From Chlorophyllum brunneum (taxonomy: Eukaryota; Basidiomycota; Agaricomycetes; Agaricales; Agaricaceae): DNA of 64,000 nt. The notes below the pieces were generated by a model that saw only the letters and a list, made by a program, of their open reading frames with translations, searched no databases and was not told the origin of the DNA. Numbering within the stretch: position 1 is the stretch's first letter; the number at the start of each line of letters is the position of its first letter. Location of the stretch: contig OY756142.1 in assembly GCA_963576785.1 (NCBI GenBank), positions 3,472,001 through 3,536,000 of the forward strand, in the 5' to 3' direction. Shown piece by piece: positions 10,310 through 23,199 of this stretch. The position numbers and the translations under genes are program-made.

Positions 10310-12689
10310 TACCCTAAATTCCGTATCTCCTTTTCGCCTTTCCCACTGAGCCTTTCGTTTCTTTCACCTCTATCACGCCTCCCGTTCTCATTCTTCAAGT
10401 ACAAAAATCCCAGAGCAGTGATGACCAGAATTGTCACCCCCGCTGCAAGGTTCAATAGGTTTCCGTGGTAGAAGTCGGGGGCATCAGACGGAACGAATAT
10501 CCACATGCTAAATATAGTGGCCGAAATTGCAACGTTAGCTCCATGAATAGGGGGCACTAAGAAAAGAAGTGCCTACCCGATGATTGCGCCTAGCACACCA
10601 ATACCTATAGGGTGGCACCTGAGTCGTTAGTCACGAAAATTGGACTATCATTCTGACCAGGTATGGCCGCTGTGACTACAGCTCGCATTGTATCAAGGGC
10701 TGCATTATCGGACGCCCAAGTCATGAACTATCGAGTCGATCAATTGTATCCTCAAAATGTACCCCGGAGTCCTCACCAAAACGCCCATTGCACAGTCCCC
10801 CATATAGGCAATGATGCAGCCAATGTATCTAATTATTTTCGTTCCATCTAAGATTCCAGGGTCTTGAAATTGGGGGCTGTGAAAACGTACCGAATTTTGA
10901 ATCCGGAAGTCAAAACGGCGATGGAATAACCAATGATATGGAGACCTGCTGCAAACAAAACGGGGACTGTGCGGTTCCTCCAACGAAAACTTGCATAGCT
11001 ACTGATCAACATCCAACAGGCCCCGGAGAGGTATACTGGGACAGTTCGTAACTGAGTTTCCTTTTTGCCTGTCAGGGGCTTAAGTATTGAGCTGGTACTG
11101 TGTGCCCGCACGCACTGAGATGACCCACTGTATATTCCATGAGATACTCAATTCCCTTCAGATAAAAGACACTCACATTCGTTTATTATCGTAGGAAGAA
11201 ATACGTTCATTCCCTGATACGAAATATTAAGAAGCATGAAGGATAAGATGCAAACACAAGTCTGTGACTTCCCAGTTAACGGCTATCTCACGTATATATA
11301 TTCACATGAACAAATCACTTACCCAGATACTGAACGATCGAATCACAAGTCGAAGAGTCGTCTTCTCCTTCATGCCATGAGTCTTCAAGATAGAGTCAGC
11401 GTCTATCCTCATGATAGCTAAAGCTCTTTCATTTGCGGTCAGGAATTTGGTATTAATTGGATCATCAGGCAAGAAAGCCAATCCCAGAACCCCTGTTCCG
11501 ATCGTGATAATGCCTGTCAAATGCGTCGGTGTTGGAGTGAAAGGTGGTTGCTGTGCTGCTACCTTCAACGAAAAAGATCTAGGATAGATTGTTTGGTTCA
11601 AGTCGGGTGACGAGGTGCTGAGCCTGACCTTTCGCCAACTTTGGATAATTCCCATATCAGGGACTGATAATAAGCCGTACGATAGCAAACCGGCGACTGA
11701 CAGACATGATATCAGCACGTTTTAAGCCAGAGAAATTACTCACAAGCTCCCGCAAGAATTGGTGATAGACCAAAGAACACAGCCAGACGGAGAACGAGTT
11801 CCTGACGTCGATAGTACTTGATTCGTTGAGATCGTTGATTGAGCAACCAATTTCGGGGATGGGCTCACTCGAGAGAGAATGTAGATCAGGCCACCCTAAT
11901 GCCCTATCAGCAGGTCGTCGAATGTTTGTAGTGGGCTCGTCTTACCCCTATTCCCCCTTCACAGGTTGCAAGGAAAGCTCTGGTCAAGACCAGCCCGGAA
12001 AAGCTCGTTACAAACGCTGTTCCGAGAGAAACGCTTCCTGCACCTGTCACTAGAAATGCGATCCAAACGGAACCGAAACGCTTGGCTATGAGGTTCGAGG
12101 GTATCTTACATATTCCATACTCATAGGAGGATCTGAGCCTAGAGCTAATTAGAAGCGGTATAGGATGAACTCACACCGATGAACAACACTGTGAGCGCAA
12201 TGCTCAGGTCGTAGTTTTTCAGTGCTAGGTCTTTCCGCATGCCTAGTAGATATAATCAACCCTGGAAGGCGTGTTTTGGAATTCTTTTTGAACTTGCCGG
12301 CTACCTGGGCATTACCTTGCAAAGGAGGTATATTCGCATAGTCGGTGAAGAGGCGGCTGGACGGAACAAGGCCACGTACCGATGGATGATCTTTGTGCGC
12401 CCTGATTCAGGGTCAAGTATATGGGCCTCAAATGGTTACATACCTGTCCGTGTTAATAAGTGTATCTTTCCCCATAGCATCCACACATTTAGCGAACTCA
12501 CAAGGAGGACTGTAAAGACTTACAGATAAACGTAAAAAGTGGAAGAATGGTTGAGTCCAGCTTCCTCAGGAGTTTCTTCTCCTCAGCCTCATGATCCAAC
12601 CCGAGGCTCGGAGGTTGGTCGCTGGAGGTATCAGGGTTGACAGGATGTTGCAGGGACATAACAATGAAGGGGAAAAGCTTGGGCTCCAC
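10279..12689 (-). CDS. MFS transporter, anion:cation symporter (allantoate permease-like) family
   Basis: A plasma-membrane permease gene that can be followed through several minus-strand exons. The N-terminus has an acidic segment EEKKLLRKLDSTILPLFTF before the first helix (about 12,530-12,660), as in Dal5/allantoate permease relatives. Then come GMRKDLALKNYDLSIALTVLF (12.2 kb), IPSNLIAKRFGSVW and a helix ending CEGG (11.95-12.1 kb), then YRRQELVLRLAVFFGLSPILAGA (11.75 kb) and AGLLSYGLL (11.68 kb). Next is the central loop LPDDPINTKFLTANERALA (about 11.4-11.5 kb), followed by GMNVFLPTIINE (11.2 kb), LSGACWMLISSYASFRWRNR (11.0 kb) and a last exon with SDAPDFYHG and a helix ending RRDRGERNE (10.28-10.56 kb). 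The ATG may be at 12,689 or at the second Met (12,656). The stretch 10.6-10.9 kb splices poorly, so decay of one exon is possible. The last nine codons lie inside the segmental duplication. Substrate unknown. Confidence 0.75.
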
Positions 12690-13302
12690 TTTTGAAGCAG
12701 AGAGGGTTCATAATGCAATCCAGGAGCCCGTGATGGTATAGTGAGGTAAACGATGATGGTGCTGTTGGCTTGGGGGGTCGTTCCGCGGTAAAGGCAGCAC
12801 CGCAAACTGGACGACTGTAGAGGCTGAACAAGGCAGGTCCACTGTCCCTTTTCAAACAGACTTTGATAGGGGCACGAACGCGGACGAAAGGATCCGCAGG
12901 CACACATAGTGTGGTGCTCGGCTTCACAAATCGCGATCATTGCTAGACCAGGATGTTATGTCAACAGAGTACGCCTTGATCAGGGTAGATGCTACCTATC
13001 TGGACCTGGACACTGGGAATGTGCCGCTCACCTATTATCGGTACATTATCATTGACCCTTTCGGGAAACTTGCTCCAAGCACTGATGGTGCATTTCACCA
13101 GATTTACCACCCTATTTGGCTCAATCAATGCTGCTAGACGCGCATTGTTTTTGGTCCAGTGTACGTGTCGGTGGCCACAGGGGGTGTCAAAGCACATTGT
13201 TCTGTGGCAGCTTTGGGTGATATTTATACCCTTTCTCCGAAGAGAGGACGAGCTTCAAACGAGCTTCAGATCCACAAAACGCCTTTCCCTATACGATTAG
13301 CT
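12690..13302. other. Intergenic region between divergent MFS and hypothetical genes
   Basis: Open frames here overlap one another on both strands, show no family resemblance and no consistent splice pattern. The region separates two divergently transcribed genes and presumably contains both promoters; a tatttatacc string at about 13,219 lies roughly 80 bp upstream of the next start codon. No specific regulatory site could be identified. Confidence 0.4.
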
Positions 13303-14031
13303 ATGTCGTCTCGTCACAGATCTTCTCCATTCCGTCGTGTCTTCCTCCCGGGCTTCATTCCAGGCTCACTCTACGTGGCGATCCTTGAACGAAAAATCCA
13401 AAGCAGTCCTGCTAGTTCTTCTTCGACCGCTCCCCCTCCGATACCGACTACAACCACTAGTACTGGTAGTGATCCAACGACAGTTACGTTGAAATTTCTT
13501 GCGTTCTTCTATCAGGAAAAGCCCACCGTTGCTCCTCTTGTGGATGAGCCATGCTTACAGGGTCGTTACTGGTCCTTAGTACCTGTTGATGAATCAGGCG
13601 GGTTCAGTCTTCAGAAGGGTTCCATGCCTGTTCGAGACGCTCTCTCTCATGAAGACGTACTGGGATATGTCCGCGTAGCCGAGGCTGTAAATCCTCGCCT
13701 CCTGTCGCCACTTATCGAGTGTGACGACTACAGGATCCATTCTCTGCAGTACATGTCGTCCGAAATCTACATTTTCAATGCCCTGGATCGACTCAGGAAT
13801 GCTAGAGCTGTAAATGCCGTGCCATGGAACCTGACCACTTTCAAGGCCCTAATGGACCAGATTCGTCTTCAGTGGGAAACTGAAAGGCTAGAAGCCGCTC
13901 GGGTTTCAACGTCATCTGTTGCCTACCGAGCACTGAAAATCCTGAAGCTGCCCCCGCATTTGATAGAGAGGCCACGCCCTAAGCAGTTCACAGACCTGTG
14001 CATATGTATTTTCACTACTCAGGAGCATTAA
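13303..14031 (+). CDS. Hypothetical protein, 242 aa
   Basis: Single-exon open frame. I place the start at the ATG at 13,303 (MSSRHRSSPFRR) rather than the earlier ATG at 13,159, because the extra 48 residues are promoter-like and contain the tatttatacc string. The first third contains FLPGFIPGSLYVAILERK, then a Ser/Pro/Thr-rich linker (about residues 33-55). The rest is a globular-looking part with GRYWSLVPVDESGGFSLQKGS and a charged helix (MDQIRLQWETERLEA), ending LKLPPHLIERPRPKQF. No signal peptide, membrane segment or catalytic motif was recognised. It lies between the MFS gene and URB1. Function not assigned. Confidence 0.6.
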   Translation: MSSRHRSSPFRRVFLPGFIPGSLYVAILERKIQSSPASSSSTAPPPIPTTTTSTGSDPTTVTLKFLAFFYQEKPTVAPLVDEPCLQGRYWSLVPVDESGGFSLQKGSMPVRDALSHEDVLGYVRVAEAVNPRLLSPLIECDDYRIHSLQYMSSEIYIFNALDRLRNARAVNAVPWNLTTFKALMDQIRLQWETERLEAARVSTSSVAYRALKILKLPPHLIERPRPKQFTDLCICIFTTQEH

Positions 14032-14184
14032 ACCGCCTTCTTCCCCGCCCACCAATGACCGTCGCTTATATAGACTGAAATATTCGCATTATTTCATAAC
14101 AAACTATTTTTCGCATCCAATGATGCCCTATGTATACAAGTTACAAGGGATATGTACTATATTTTAGCTTAAAATCGAACTTGA

Positions 14185-17100
14185 TCAAGTATAGTACTTT
14201 TGTAGAGATCGAATAGCCTCCCTCCTTATCCACTTCGCTTCGTCTCCCTTCGACCCGCGGAGTTGGCTCGCTAGGAGTCTAGGGGTCAATAGATCCCAAG
14301 AAGGTGGTTTGTGACCCGAGGCCATAGTCGTCCTCCATAAAAGCACCACGCAATGCGACCATATCTTGTGCACATGGGATGGATCCAGGTGTTCATGAAT
14401 AGCATGGCTAGGGCACAGGCCATAGACAACATCAGGATCGGCCCCTTCGGATTCTGAGAGTGTATCATGACAGGCTTCTAGGGGTACAAGGGCTTTGGTG
14501 GCTAGAGATATAGCTTCTTCAAGCCCTGGTATGACTGTATCCGATGGTTGGCTAAGTCTGAAAATGATGGGAACTACGACGGGTAGGATGAGGTGGGCAT
14601 TTGCTGAGAGGGATGATTAGTTCTCAGAGATTGTTCACGTCGGGGAATCTGATGCTCACGTTCGCTCAGAAGCGTAGACAAACAACGGCAGATACTGGTT
14701 CTCCAAGCACTCTGCATTACCGAGTCGAGTTTGGAATGATTGACGATGAGTACGGTATTTCCCAGGATTCTGGCCCATTTGATATTTTCATCGTCATTCG
14801 TTTCTGATAATTGCATTTCAAGCCAAGCTAAGAAAGATGATTTGAGAATCATAGTCATGGTCGCTTGGCGATTGCACGTCAGATTCGCAATGACCTTAAC
14901 TCGCGTCAATCAGCTATACGTAAGACAGATAATCTAATCAGGGTGAACATACTTCGAAGATCCCTCTGCGCAACGCCTGGTCTGATCTAGAGCTTTGGAA
15001 GAGGCTGGCGAGCAGGTCCCAAGTATGGCGTCGCTTCAGGACCCTCCAATCATCGGAGCTTGCCATGCCATCAGCCAGGAAGCGAATGATCCAACCTCGC
15101 TCTTTCTTCCAGTCATCCGTTTTACTATATAACATGCTGTAGAGCATAGGTACGTCGTTGGTATCTAGTTCCGGTCGTTGTAAGAGGAACCGGGAGATAA
15201 GGGGGTATGTGAAATTTGAGGGATAGAAGATGCCACGCAGAGCGTGAGCCAAGATGAGTGTAGTGTGAGACGGAAGGCGGCGTGGTAGGTCATCGGAATC
15301 GGGTGGTGGAAATAGGTCCCTCAGGAGATTGAGGATATACATGACGTGCGCCTGTTCTTGGAACTCTAGGCCCTACAGGAATGTCAGTAATGGTGATGAA
15401 GTTCAGACTAGACACGGACTTCGATGCATTTGTATAGCGATGCAAGTTGGGAAAGTCCCTGTTCTCGAACGGAAATGTCCTTCGAGGACAGGGAACGAAT
15501 ACACAAACCCACAATGTTCGTCCTGAATAGTTCGATCCAACCAAATACTGTGGGTGGACGGTGCTCGGATAGCACCAAATGTATTAACAGCATCAGGAAT
15601 ATTGGGTCGTATAATCGAGCATCGTGAGAAGTGCTTTTGTATGTCGAGCTGCTTTGTAACTTTCTCCAGCTAGGGAAATGGAGGGTCGTTCGGAAAACCG
15701 TCGTTGCATCGAGTGATAGCAGGGAATCCAAGGCAGAAGAACAGGTAATCTCAGGTGATGATGACCAACAATTGAATAGTGGAGTCAACGACGTTTTCTT
15801 CTGTATCTCAAACAGTTCGAAGATGGAGAACAGATAGCGGTCTTCTTGTGACAAACTCCCGTGATATACCTGTAGAAGGGGTTCAATTTGCGTAACCTGG
15901 CATGTGTTCATTGGGTGGAGGTTGAACAAAGTGTGAAGAAACCGAACGACGTGAGGGCGTGATTTCGATTCGGGATTTATTCCATTTGCCAGTTTGTAAA
16001 ATTGTGGGTGATGAAGTATGCTTTGTAGGTATCGATTGACAGCCACAGGCTAAGTGCGTTGGAATAAGATCTAATGTAGGCGCATCTCCGTGTTTGATAT
16101 TGACGTACCTTCAAGTGTGTTCTAGAAACACACTCGCTTGCGAGACCCATGGGATAAGGGGAGGAGAGATGATGCTGTATAACAACCCCTAGCAGGGTTT
16201 CGACCTGGTGTGCCTTGATCGTCGTGGATAATTGAATAAGATCATCTAGGTTGAGACGGGCGCTCATCAACCAAGAATACCACAGACAACGAGGACGACG
16301 TACCAACGGCCTTGATCAGCCGCAGTGTATCCGTCGACAAAAATGTATCATCAGCTAGCTGGCCAATCACCCAGCGCAATGTCCAGTCATGAATAGTAGG
16401 CGCAATTTCGGGCCGAATTCCGATTCGGACAGATTCCAAGGTGGGTTGAGCAATATGAGGCCCGCCTAGGTGTTCTGTTATCAGACGAGTCACGTCATTC
16501 GAGCGATCTCCGAAAGTATCTAACGCTAGCTCCATACACGAAACCGAAACCTGACGCAGCGACGGTTCTACATCATGATTGAAACACAGGGACGTGATTT
16601 TTGATAGGTGAGAGATCCAGATATCCGCTTCTAGTGAATAGACTGTTGGTGACAGGCAACAGTGGATGTCCAGGGCAGCTTGGATGATGATGGCGAGATG
16701 TTCGTTAGATCGCGAGGAACAATCTTCCGACTTTAGCCATCTCTCAAGTTCCTTCAGATCACATCTTTGTTTGTACAAGAGGCTCGCGATGATCTTGGCG
16801 GTTGAATTTGTCCAGGTTTCCGAATTGAGGAAATCGTCGAGGGGAATATTATATTCCAAGGGTCGCGCCCTACCATGCCAGCGCAACTCCGCTCGCTCGA
16901 TGAGTTTTGCAAAGGGAACCTGGTCTTCAGGTTGATTGCAGTTGTAGGCAGAGTATCCAACGGGAAGTGTCGAATCGATCGCAGCGAAAAGCAAGTTGTC
17001 CACTACCTGCGACCCTACTAGTTGCTTCCGGACTTTGAGAAGTTGGGGTATACGTTGACAGAGTGCACGTTGAGTCACCAGGTCGTCCTCGAGGGAGCTC

Positions 17101-20100
17101 TGGATAACGCCAAGAATGGATTGGAGGAGAGCTTTAGAGTGAGGTGATATGGTGGTGAGTTGGTCCAGGAGTCGAAGGACTGGATCAGGCGGAAGGTATT
17201 TTGTCCATAATGTTGCATCACCAAACTGGAATTTCCATCACTATAGCTGGAAAACTGAACCAGATGAAAGTTCTTTACCTCGTCGTAGGTACCTGAATTC
17301 AGGCGCTCGTGGAGAAGCGCCAGCCAATGGGCGCTAACTTCTGATAGAATCCGTCGGTCAACGACGGAACGCGGATCAAATGAACTTTGCAGCAGTTCAT
17401 GTAATCCAGCCCGGATCCGATGGTCGACATGTTGTGTCATTGCCAGACGCTTCACGACACTCGGGTGGACGAACAAGCTCTCCTTCAACACAATAATATC
17501 GTCGCTCTTGAGCACTAAAGATGCTTCACTGACAAGCGCAGCGATGAGCGATAGCAGCCCACGAGCTTCGTCCTCATCCCCGACACGTAATCGATGTTCG
17601 ATAAGCCTGAGCAGCTCTAAGCATGTTTGCAACGTCGGTCCTGCTGAAAGGAACGTAGCAACAAAGTTTCTCAGGTAATCCGGATCAAGGATCTGCTCTC
17701 TGGTTGAGTCATAGAAGAGCCAAACTGCGGGAATGCTATTACAATCGTTTAGCAAAAAATCGTTGAAAGATGAACCAACGCCTCACGTTACACCAACATC
17801 CGTCCCCACAAGAACATGATTCTCCCATAAATATCCTGATCGAGGGGGGAGGTATTGTGCGAGATCTTGGAGAGCTGGGGCCCAGTGCCTTTGAATGACG
17901 ACGATGAGGCGCTTTGTGTCAGTGAGAGGAACAGGTTGCTCTGTAAACCTGAATCGATCAATGATTGAATGGGCAAAAAGGATCCGATCGTAGGTTTCTT
18001 TCGCTGTGTATTATTGAGTGAGATGTTTCTTGTCCTTCAGACGTAATAATCGCGTACCAACGGGTAGGTCTTCAACCTCATCCAAGTACTCCTGCAGACC
18101 CGCACCTGAAACCGCAGACACAGTCGTCCGGACGGGCCTAACCACATCAAACATCGTCTTCACTTCTCTCCGTACAGCTGCAGTCATCCCGGGATACTCA
18201 GCAAGCCAAAGTCGATTCTCAGAAAGTATACGATCAATCCAAGCAATGAAGGCTTCGAAGAATGATAGCTCCTGCACCCGACTTAACAACCTGAACACCA
18301 ACTTGCGTATAAACGAAGTGATAGCCAGTACGTCCGAAGGAGTGAGAAGTCCAGCCTTGGTCTTAGCGTCGAGCTGTTCGCCGAGGGTCATGATGAGGGG
18401 ACTCGGATAGATCTCGAGACCCTCCATGTTGTTGTCTTCCGAGGAGCGCGGCGGTAGAAGTCCTCGCATCTCTTCATCATATCGGAATGGCGTCTTGAGG
18501 CACCTTTGAATACAATCTTCCAAAAACGTCACGATACCCTCAGCTTCGTCTGTAAGCTTCGCTTTATCCGGTGACGTGGCATTAGGCGCGCGGAGTAAAC
18601 CTGGGAGGGAGAGGAGCCAGAGGTGAGATTCTGTGGGCAAGACACTATTGGAGAGGAGATGCGAAAGGAGGTCGAGGAGGGCCGATTTTAGGGCAGGAAT
18701 TTGGGACGTGGTGTAAGATTTGAGAAGAGTATAGAGGTGTGTGCGAGAAGATGCTGCAATTAATGTGAGCTCGTAGTTGAAGAACGGAATAAGAACCCAT
18801 ACATGACTTGTTCGTCCAAACAAAGTCGTCGCTCTCCTTGAGAGTTCGCAAAACGTGTAATTGCTGAATCCGATAGAGCTGCTTAGCAGCATCAAGAACA
18901 CCAACATCATCCACCTCTCTTTCCACGACCATCGATGTCGTGAAGCTAGTAAGAGATTTTCCAACATCAAACCTCGCCTCCGCAACCACCTCCGGCAGAT
19001 ACTTGTGATACAACAACAACAGCCTCTGTGCACTCTCCTGCAACAACGCATGTCTAACATGATTAGGCGTCTGCTGCGAACCAACCGCGTTTTGACCAGT
19101 AGTAGGAGGAATTAGGGCCTTCTGCTGAGAGAATCCAACTATGACCTGAAACTCAGGTACCCTCTTCCTAATTTCCTTCTCGACCTCTTGTCTGCGCCTA
19201 CCCCAAAGTCCCTCCTCCGTATCACCCACTTCCAATGCACTTTCGACCGCCTCAAAAACATCTAACACCCTCGCGTACTTCATTAAACATTTCGCTAACG
19301 CAAGTGCGGTACAGTGTTGTACGAGGCCTGAAGTTGATAAGAGACCCTTTGTGAAGATGTTTTTAGGAGAAGTATCGGAAGGTAGGATGTTCGAGAGGAT
19401 GGTTTGAAGTGGGGGTGGTGTTGGGTTGTAGAGGTTGGTATTTGGAAGAAAGAAAGTGCTTTCGGGGACAGGGAGGGAAATGATGATGCCGAAAAATGAG
19501 ATATTGGCGATCCACTTTGTCGAGAGACGCGGTTCGAGAGTAAGTTGTGCCGAAGACCAATATCTATGAACCCTCAACTGGTTAATAGAAGTAAGGAGAC
19601 TGGAAATACTTGCCTTGCGACTAGTTCGGGACAGGCTTCTAGTATCCTTCGTGCGAGCTCTTGTTGTCGTGAATCTTCATTGACTTTGAGCGTCTTAAGA
19701 ACGTTCGCCAGAATTTTGTTGTATATCTTGCCGCCTTTCTCATCATCTTCGTCTTCCCGTGGATACCATCCTCTATCCCTGAAACAAATTCCAGTTCCAG
19801 GGCGCGAAGTGATAGCGAGAAGGAAATGGTGTACGAGATCCGCTGGGATATGCTCTGGGTCATCACCATCTGGGCTCGTTCTTTCGTAAATTTTGAGTAG
19901 CTAGTTAGGGTGTTAGTACGTCACATCACTATTTTTCATAACTAGGTAACATACGTGCGAAATTGTCACCTCGTGGAAGAGACCAACTTTGGTAGTCCGT
20001 TTGACTTTTTGGTCAGACCATAGGTTAGTCCATAGTGTTTCGAGGACGTGACGGATAAAGAGGTAGTGATCTTGATGAAGACCTTTAAAGATGCCTAAGA

Positions 20101-21032
20101 ACGGGTCACGATGTTGTTCAAGGAACGTGCTCTTAGTTTGGGTCGGTGCATCAAGGAAGGAGAGCAAGAATAAAATATACAAAGTGCGAATATCTATGCT
20201 CAGCGTGTGTGTAAATTTCAGCAAACCAAGAAACACGAATGATCATACCTGGTCTTGAGAGAGGATTATAATCAACTTTGCCTCTTCTTCGAGCAGTCAA
20301 TAACCTGGGCAAACTCTTTTGAGAGTGCGAGAAAGTAAGAAGACAGTGGTGCTCTGATATACACGCACACGACGCACCTTGATCTCCCACTGAAACGCCT
20401 CAAGCAATGTTTTTTTCTCCCTGCCTCCCGCAAATCCAGAAACGACAACCAAAAGCTTGAGTGTCACAAGCACAAGTTCATTATGCGTCCCTCCAATAAA
20501 CGAATTCAACTTCCGCATCCATTGCGATGTCAGAAGCGTTTTGACAATAGGATAGCCCACGACATGATAGGTATAATGCGATGACAGCAACGATAGAAGC
20601 GCAGCTAGCACCGACACTATAGCCACAAGCATGTTATACTGTTTCTTTAAAACTTCTTAGTACGTGCCTGACATTGACATTGTTCGAAAGAAGGAATACT
20701 CACGGGATTTGAGTTCTCCCATATAGCAAATACATCTTGACCACCGGGATTCTTCTCCAACCACTGTTGAGCAAGTACTAGCCGTTCATCTTGAGGTGCT
20801 ATCACTCCTTCATCCGATCTTATCGTAAGCTGGTTTCTAATTTGATTCAGAGCTAAGAAATTTCCTCTTGTTCAGAAAAAAAAAGCATCATCGGAGTGGA
20901 GGAAACAGCACCTTCAACCACCGCATCAGGATTCTGGGCTTCTCGCAAACTCTGTCGAATTTGTTCTACATTGACAAACTTCTTTACAGGTTCTAGTTTT
21001 CGCTTTTTGTGAGGTGGTTGTGTTTCTGTCAT
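14185..21032 (-). CDS. URB1: URB1/Npa1-type nucleolar pre-ribosomal-associated protein
   Basis: A very large gene with many short introns. The start is the ATG at complement 21,030-21,032 (MTETQPPHKKRKLEPVKKF, a nucleolar-like basic N-terminus), followed by VEQIRQSLREAQNPDAVVEG. Next come ALNQIRNQLTIRSDEG (20.85 kb) and LSLLSSHYTYHVVGYPIVKTL with the MRKLNSFIGGTHNELVL region (20.3-20.6 kb). Then DIRTLYILFLLSFLD and FLEQHRDPFLGIFKGL (about 20.1 kb), LTLEPRLSTKWIANISFFG (19.5 kb), YNPTPPPLQTILSNILPS, and LVQHCTALALAKCLMKYA (19.3 kb). These match the Npa1 N-terminal helical repeat domain. Downstream pieces (18.0-14.2 kb) correspond to the long alpha-helical C-terminal part and end with KWIRREAIRSLQKYYT at the stop, 14,185. 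In yeast, Urb1 is needed for early 60S pre-ribosome assembly with Npa2, Dbp6, Rsa3 and Nop8. Everything looks constitutive and intact; exon ends were not all fixed. Confidence 0.9.
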
Positions 21033-21937
21033 TTTGGAAAATACAGTAGTCTTCTTATTGCATAGGTCGTAAGTAGTAGAGAGAATGGTGATGGCCAAGT
21101 TGGGAAACAAAGCAAAAAATCTTTCGGGGGAACTGGGACCGGCCGGCCCGATGTGTGTGAGTACATTAGTAATATTCAGTGCCTTAATATCTCTTCACGC
21201 GTCAGAGCGCGATACACTCTACCCCACAAGGTATAGTACTCATAACTAACGAAACAAATCAACGCCCGGAGGAGTCTCTCGGGGTAAGTTATCAACGCCC
21301 GGAATACGCCCTCGGAGGTACTCTGGCTCCTTTTTAACCAAAGATTCCCAGCATCAGTCTCTCTCTCACCATTTCTTCTTCTAGGGCGTGGCACATATGT
21401 GTTGGGGTCTATGAGGCTATACGGCATTCCTTTTTGAAACTTTATTCTGGTGCCAGAGTCCAGGTGGTCTCATCAATCGTGTTCCACTAGCCGACCATTG
21501 ATCAAGCGGCCTTTTTTACCCTGTGACCCAGAGATAATTTTAACCTGCGTGGATTATATTGTGGTCGTTGCACCGCGCACGATGAAACAATTACTTTGGA
21601 GAGTCTTCATTTTTTTCGAACAAGGTGGTATGGACGACTTTGGAAGTTCGGATTCTTCTCTTTTAAGAGAGTTTCGGGTTTGGTTTTGAATTTCTTCTCG
21701 GGGGTTGGAAGATGGCGACTATTCTGTTCTGCGTATAGCGTCGCGCGATCGCGCGGTCACCGCTCACCGTTTTTTTTGGTCAAACCATCAAATAAACCTA
21801 TCCTAATTGCAACTCAATGATGTCCTGCCGAGCCTGACCACCGGGTCTTCGAGTTTCAAACTAATTCCGTCTCTGGATAAATACCCCCTTCTCGAGAATG
21901 GATTATCGGTAGTGTCGTCCTCAACAGCAACACAAAC
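21033..21937. other. Intergenic region, divergent promoters
   Basis: About 0.9 kb between the divergent URB1 and thaumatin-like genes. Open frames on both strands here are short, overlap each other and resemble nothing known to me. The 70 bases before the thaumatin-like start include tgataaataccccc, a possible TATA-like box. Nothing else is recognised. Confidence 0.4.
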
Positions 21938-22829
21938 ATGGTTTTCTATCTCAACGCTTTATTCGTCGGCCTCGCCCTCATCGCTAGCGTTCACGCAGAC
22001 CACTCGTGTACGTTCGAGCTACAATCTCATGTCATAGCTAACCCTGACATATTCGATTATTACCATTGTTAGTCACTTTCAGGAACAAGTGTGGTTCGAA
22101 TATCCAACCTGTAATCGCCAATGTCAACTGCGGGTACTCTCCTCGTTGCGATCAACCCGGTTCAGGCGGCGTGGTATGTTGTTAATACATCTGTTCTGTC
22201 ATGTGTCCAATGCCGACTCTGACACGCATGGTGACAGCCCAACCCTGCGATATCCTACAACGGGCCACAGCCCCACAGTTTGGGACCAGGAGCCAGTCAA
22301 ACTTTGACTATAAACCGTCAGGTAAGGTATTATGGTTCGTGTATTCCATTGTGGTCTTCACAGTCGTTAGTGGAATGGACGTATTTTTGCCCAGAACGGA
22401 CACTGCGGTGCCAAAGGCGAAAGCTGTACTATGACAGAGTTCAACCTTGACACGGGCAACAATTTCACCCCCCAGGTATGCCTTAACGTGTCTTTCATGA
22501 TCATGGTTCCCCAAAATTTTGTTACAGGCGTATGATATATCAAACATCCAAGTACGTGAATACTTTGGTGTAGTCTCACACATGCTGAGCCCGTCCAGGG
22601 CTTTACCCAATCTATCGCTATCGCGGTGAATGGCTGTGATACTGTGACTTGCACGAATGTTAACTGTGGATGTCACTCTGCCTATCCTCCTGGTGTGAGT
22701 AGTTCTTTTGCCTGGATCTATGGTCTCCTGACACGGTGGTCCTAGGATCTTTCTGGTTGCGGGAATGATTCCCCAGTCCGTGGTTGCTCCGCCGGAGATC
22801 ACTCGTGGACCGTCACGTTCTGTCCCTAG
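21938..22829 (+). CDS. Thaumatin-like (PR-5 type) secreted protein, 183 aa, seven exons
   Basis: Model: join(21938..22005, 22083..22173, 22238..22321, 22371..22475, 22528..22551, 22599..22694, 22746..22829). Every junction keeps frame, all introns are GT-AG, and the sum is exactly 184 codons. Residues 1-20 form a signal peptide (hydrophobic, ending SVHA before DHS). The mature part contains SLGPGASQTLTINRQWNGRIF, GHCGAKGESCTMTEFNLDT, an AYDISN-QGFTQSIAIAV core, and PGDLSGCG...GDHSWTVTFCP. This order (W-x-G-R-I-F, EF-L, YD-S--GF) is that of thaumatin-like proteins. I count 12 cysteines, against 16 in the plant type, and the protein is at the short end for the family. Some fungal members act on beta-1,3-glucan walls; that role here is only an analogy. 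Exon 5 is just 24 nt. Gene lies divergent from URB1. Confidence 0.85.
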
Positions 22830-23199
22830 GAGGCGTGGCGCGTGATGGGGATTGAGAGGCTGCTCTTTGGTGCTGTCGAGTAGAAAGTGTAATAGCTACG
22901 CAGTATACACGCCGGCCACTAGTCAGATCACCGCGAGCAAGGGACTATTGGGGGGTGTTTGGCACGGGCGTGGGGCAGGTCTACGCTGCGCCAGTGCGGT
23001 CCCACGACGGTCTTGCCTCAGCCAACGGCGTCCGTGTACTACCCCAGGTACAGCGTTCAGGATCAGAGACCAGCCTGGTCTGCACTCCATTCATCGCCTC
23101 GCCAGCGACACTCTTGACCGTCAGGCCCATCATCTTACGTCCGATAATCTAGAATCTTCGGATTAGAGTCTGTCCTGCCCGTCCCAGTAGCCCGGACAC

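Noticed and set aside
13159..13302. 48-codon N-terminal extension of the 13.3-kb gene
   Set aside because: It includes a TATA-like box and lacks protein-like composition; the ATG at 13,303 is a better start.
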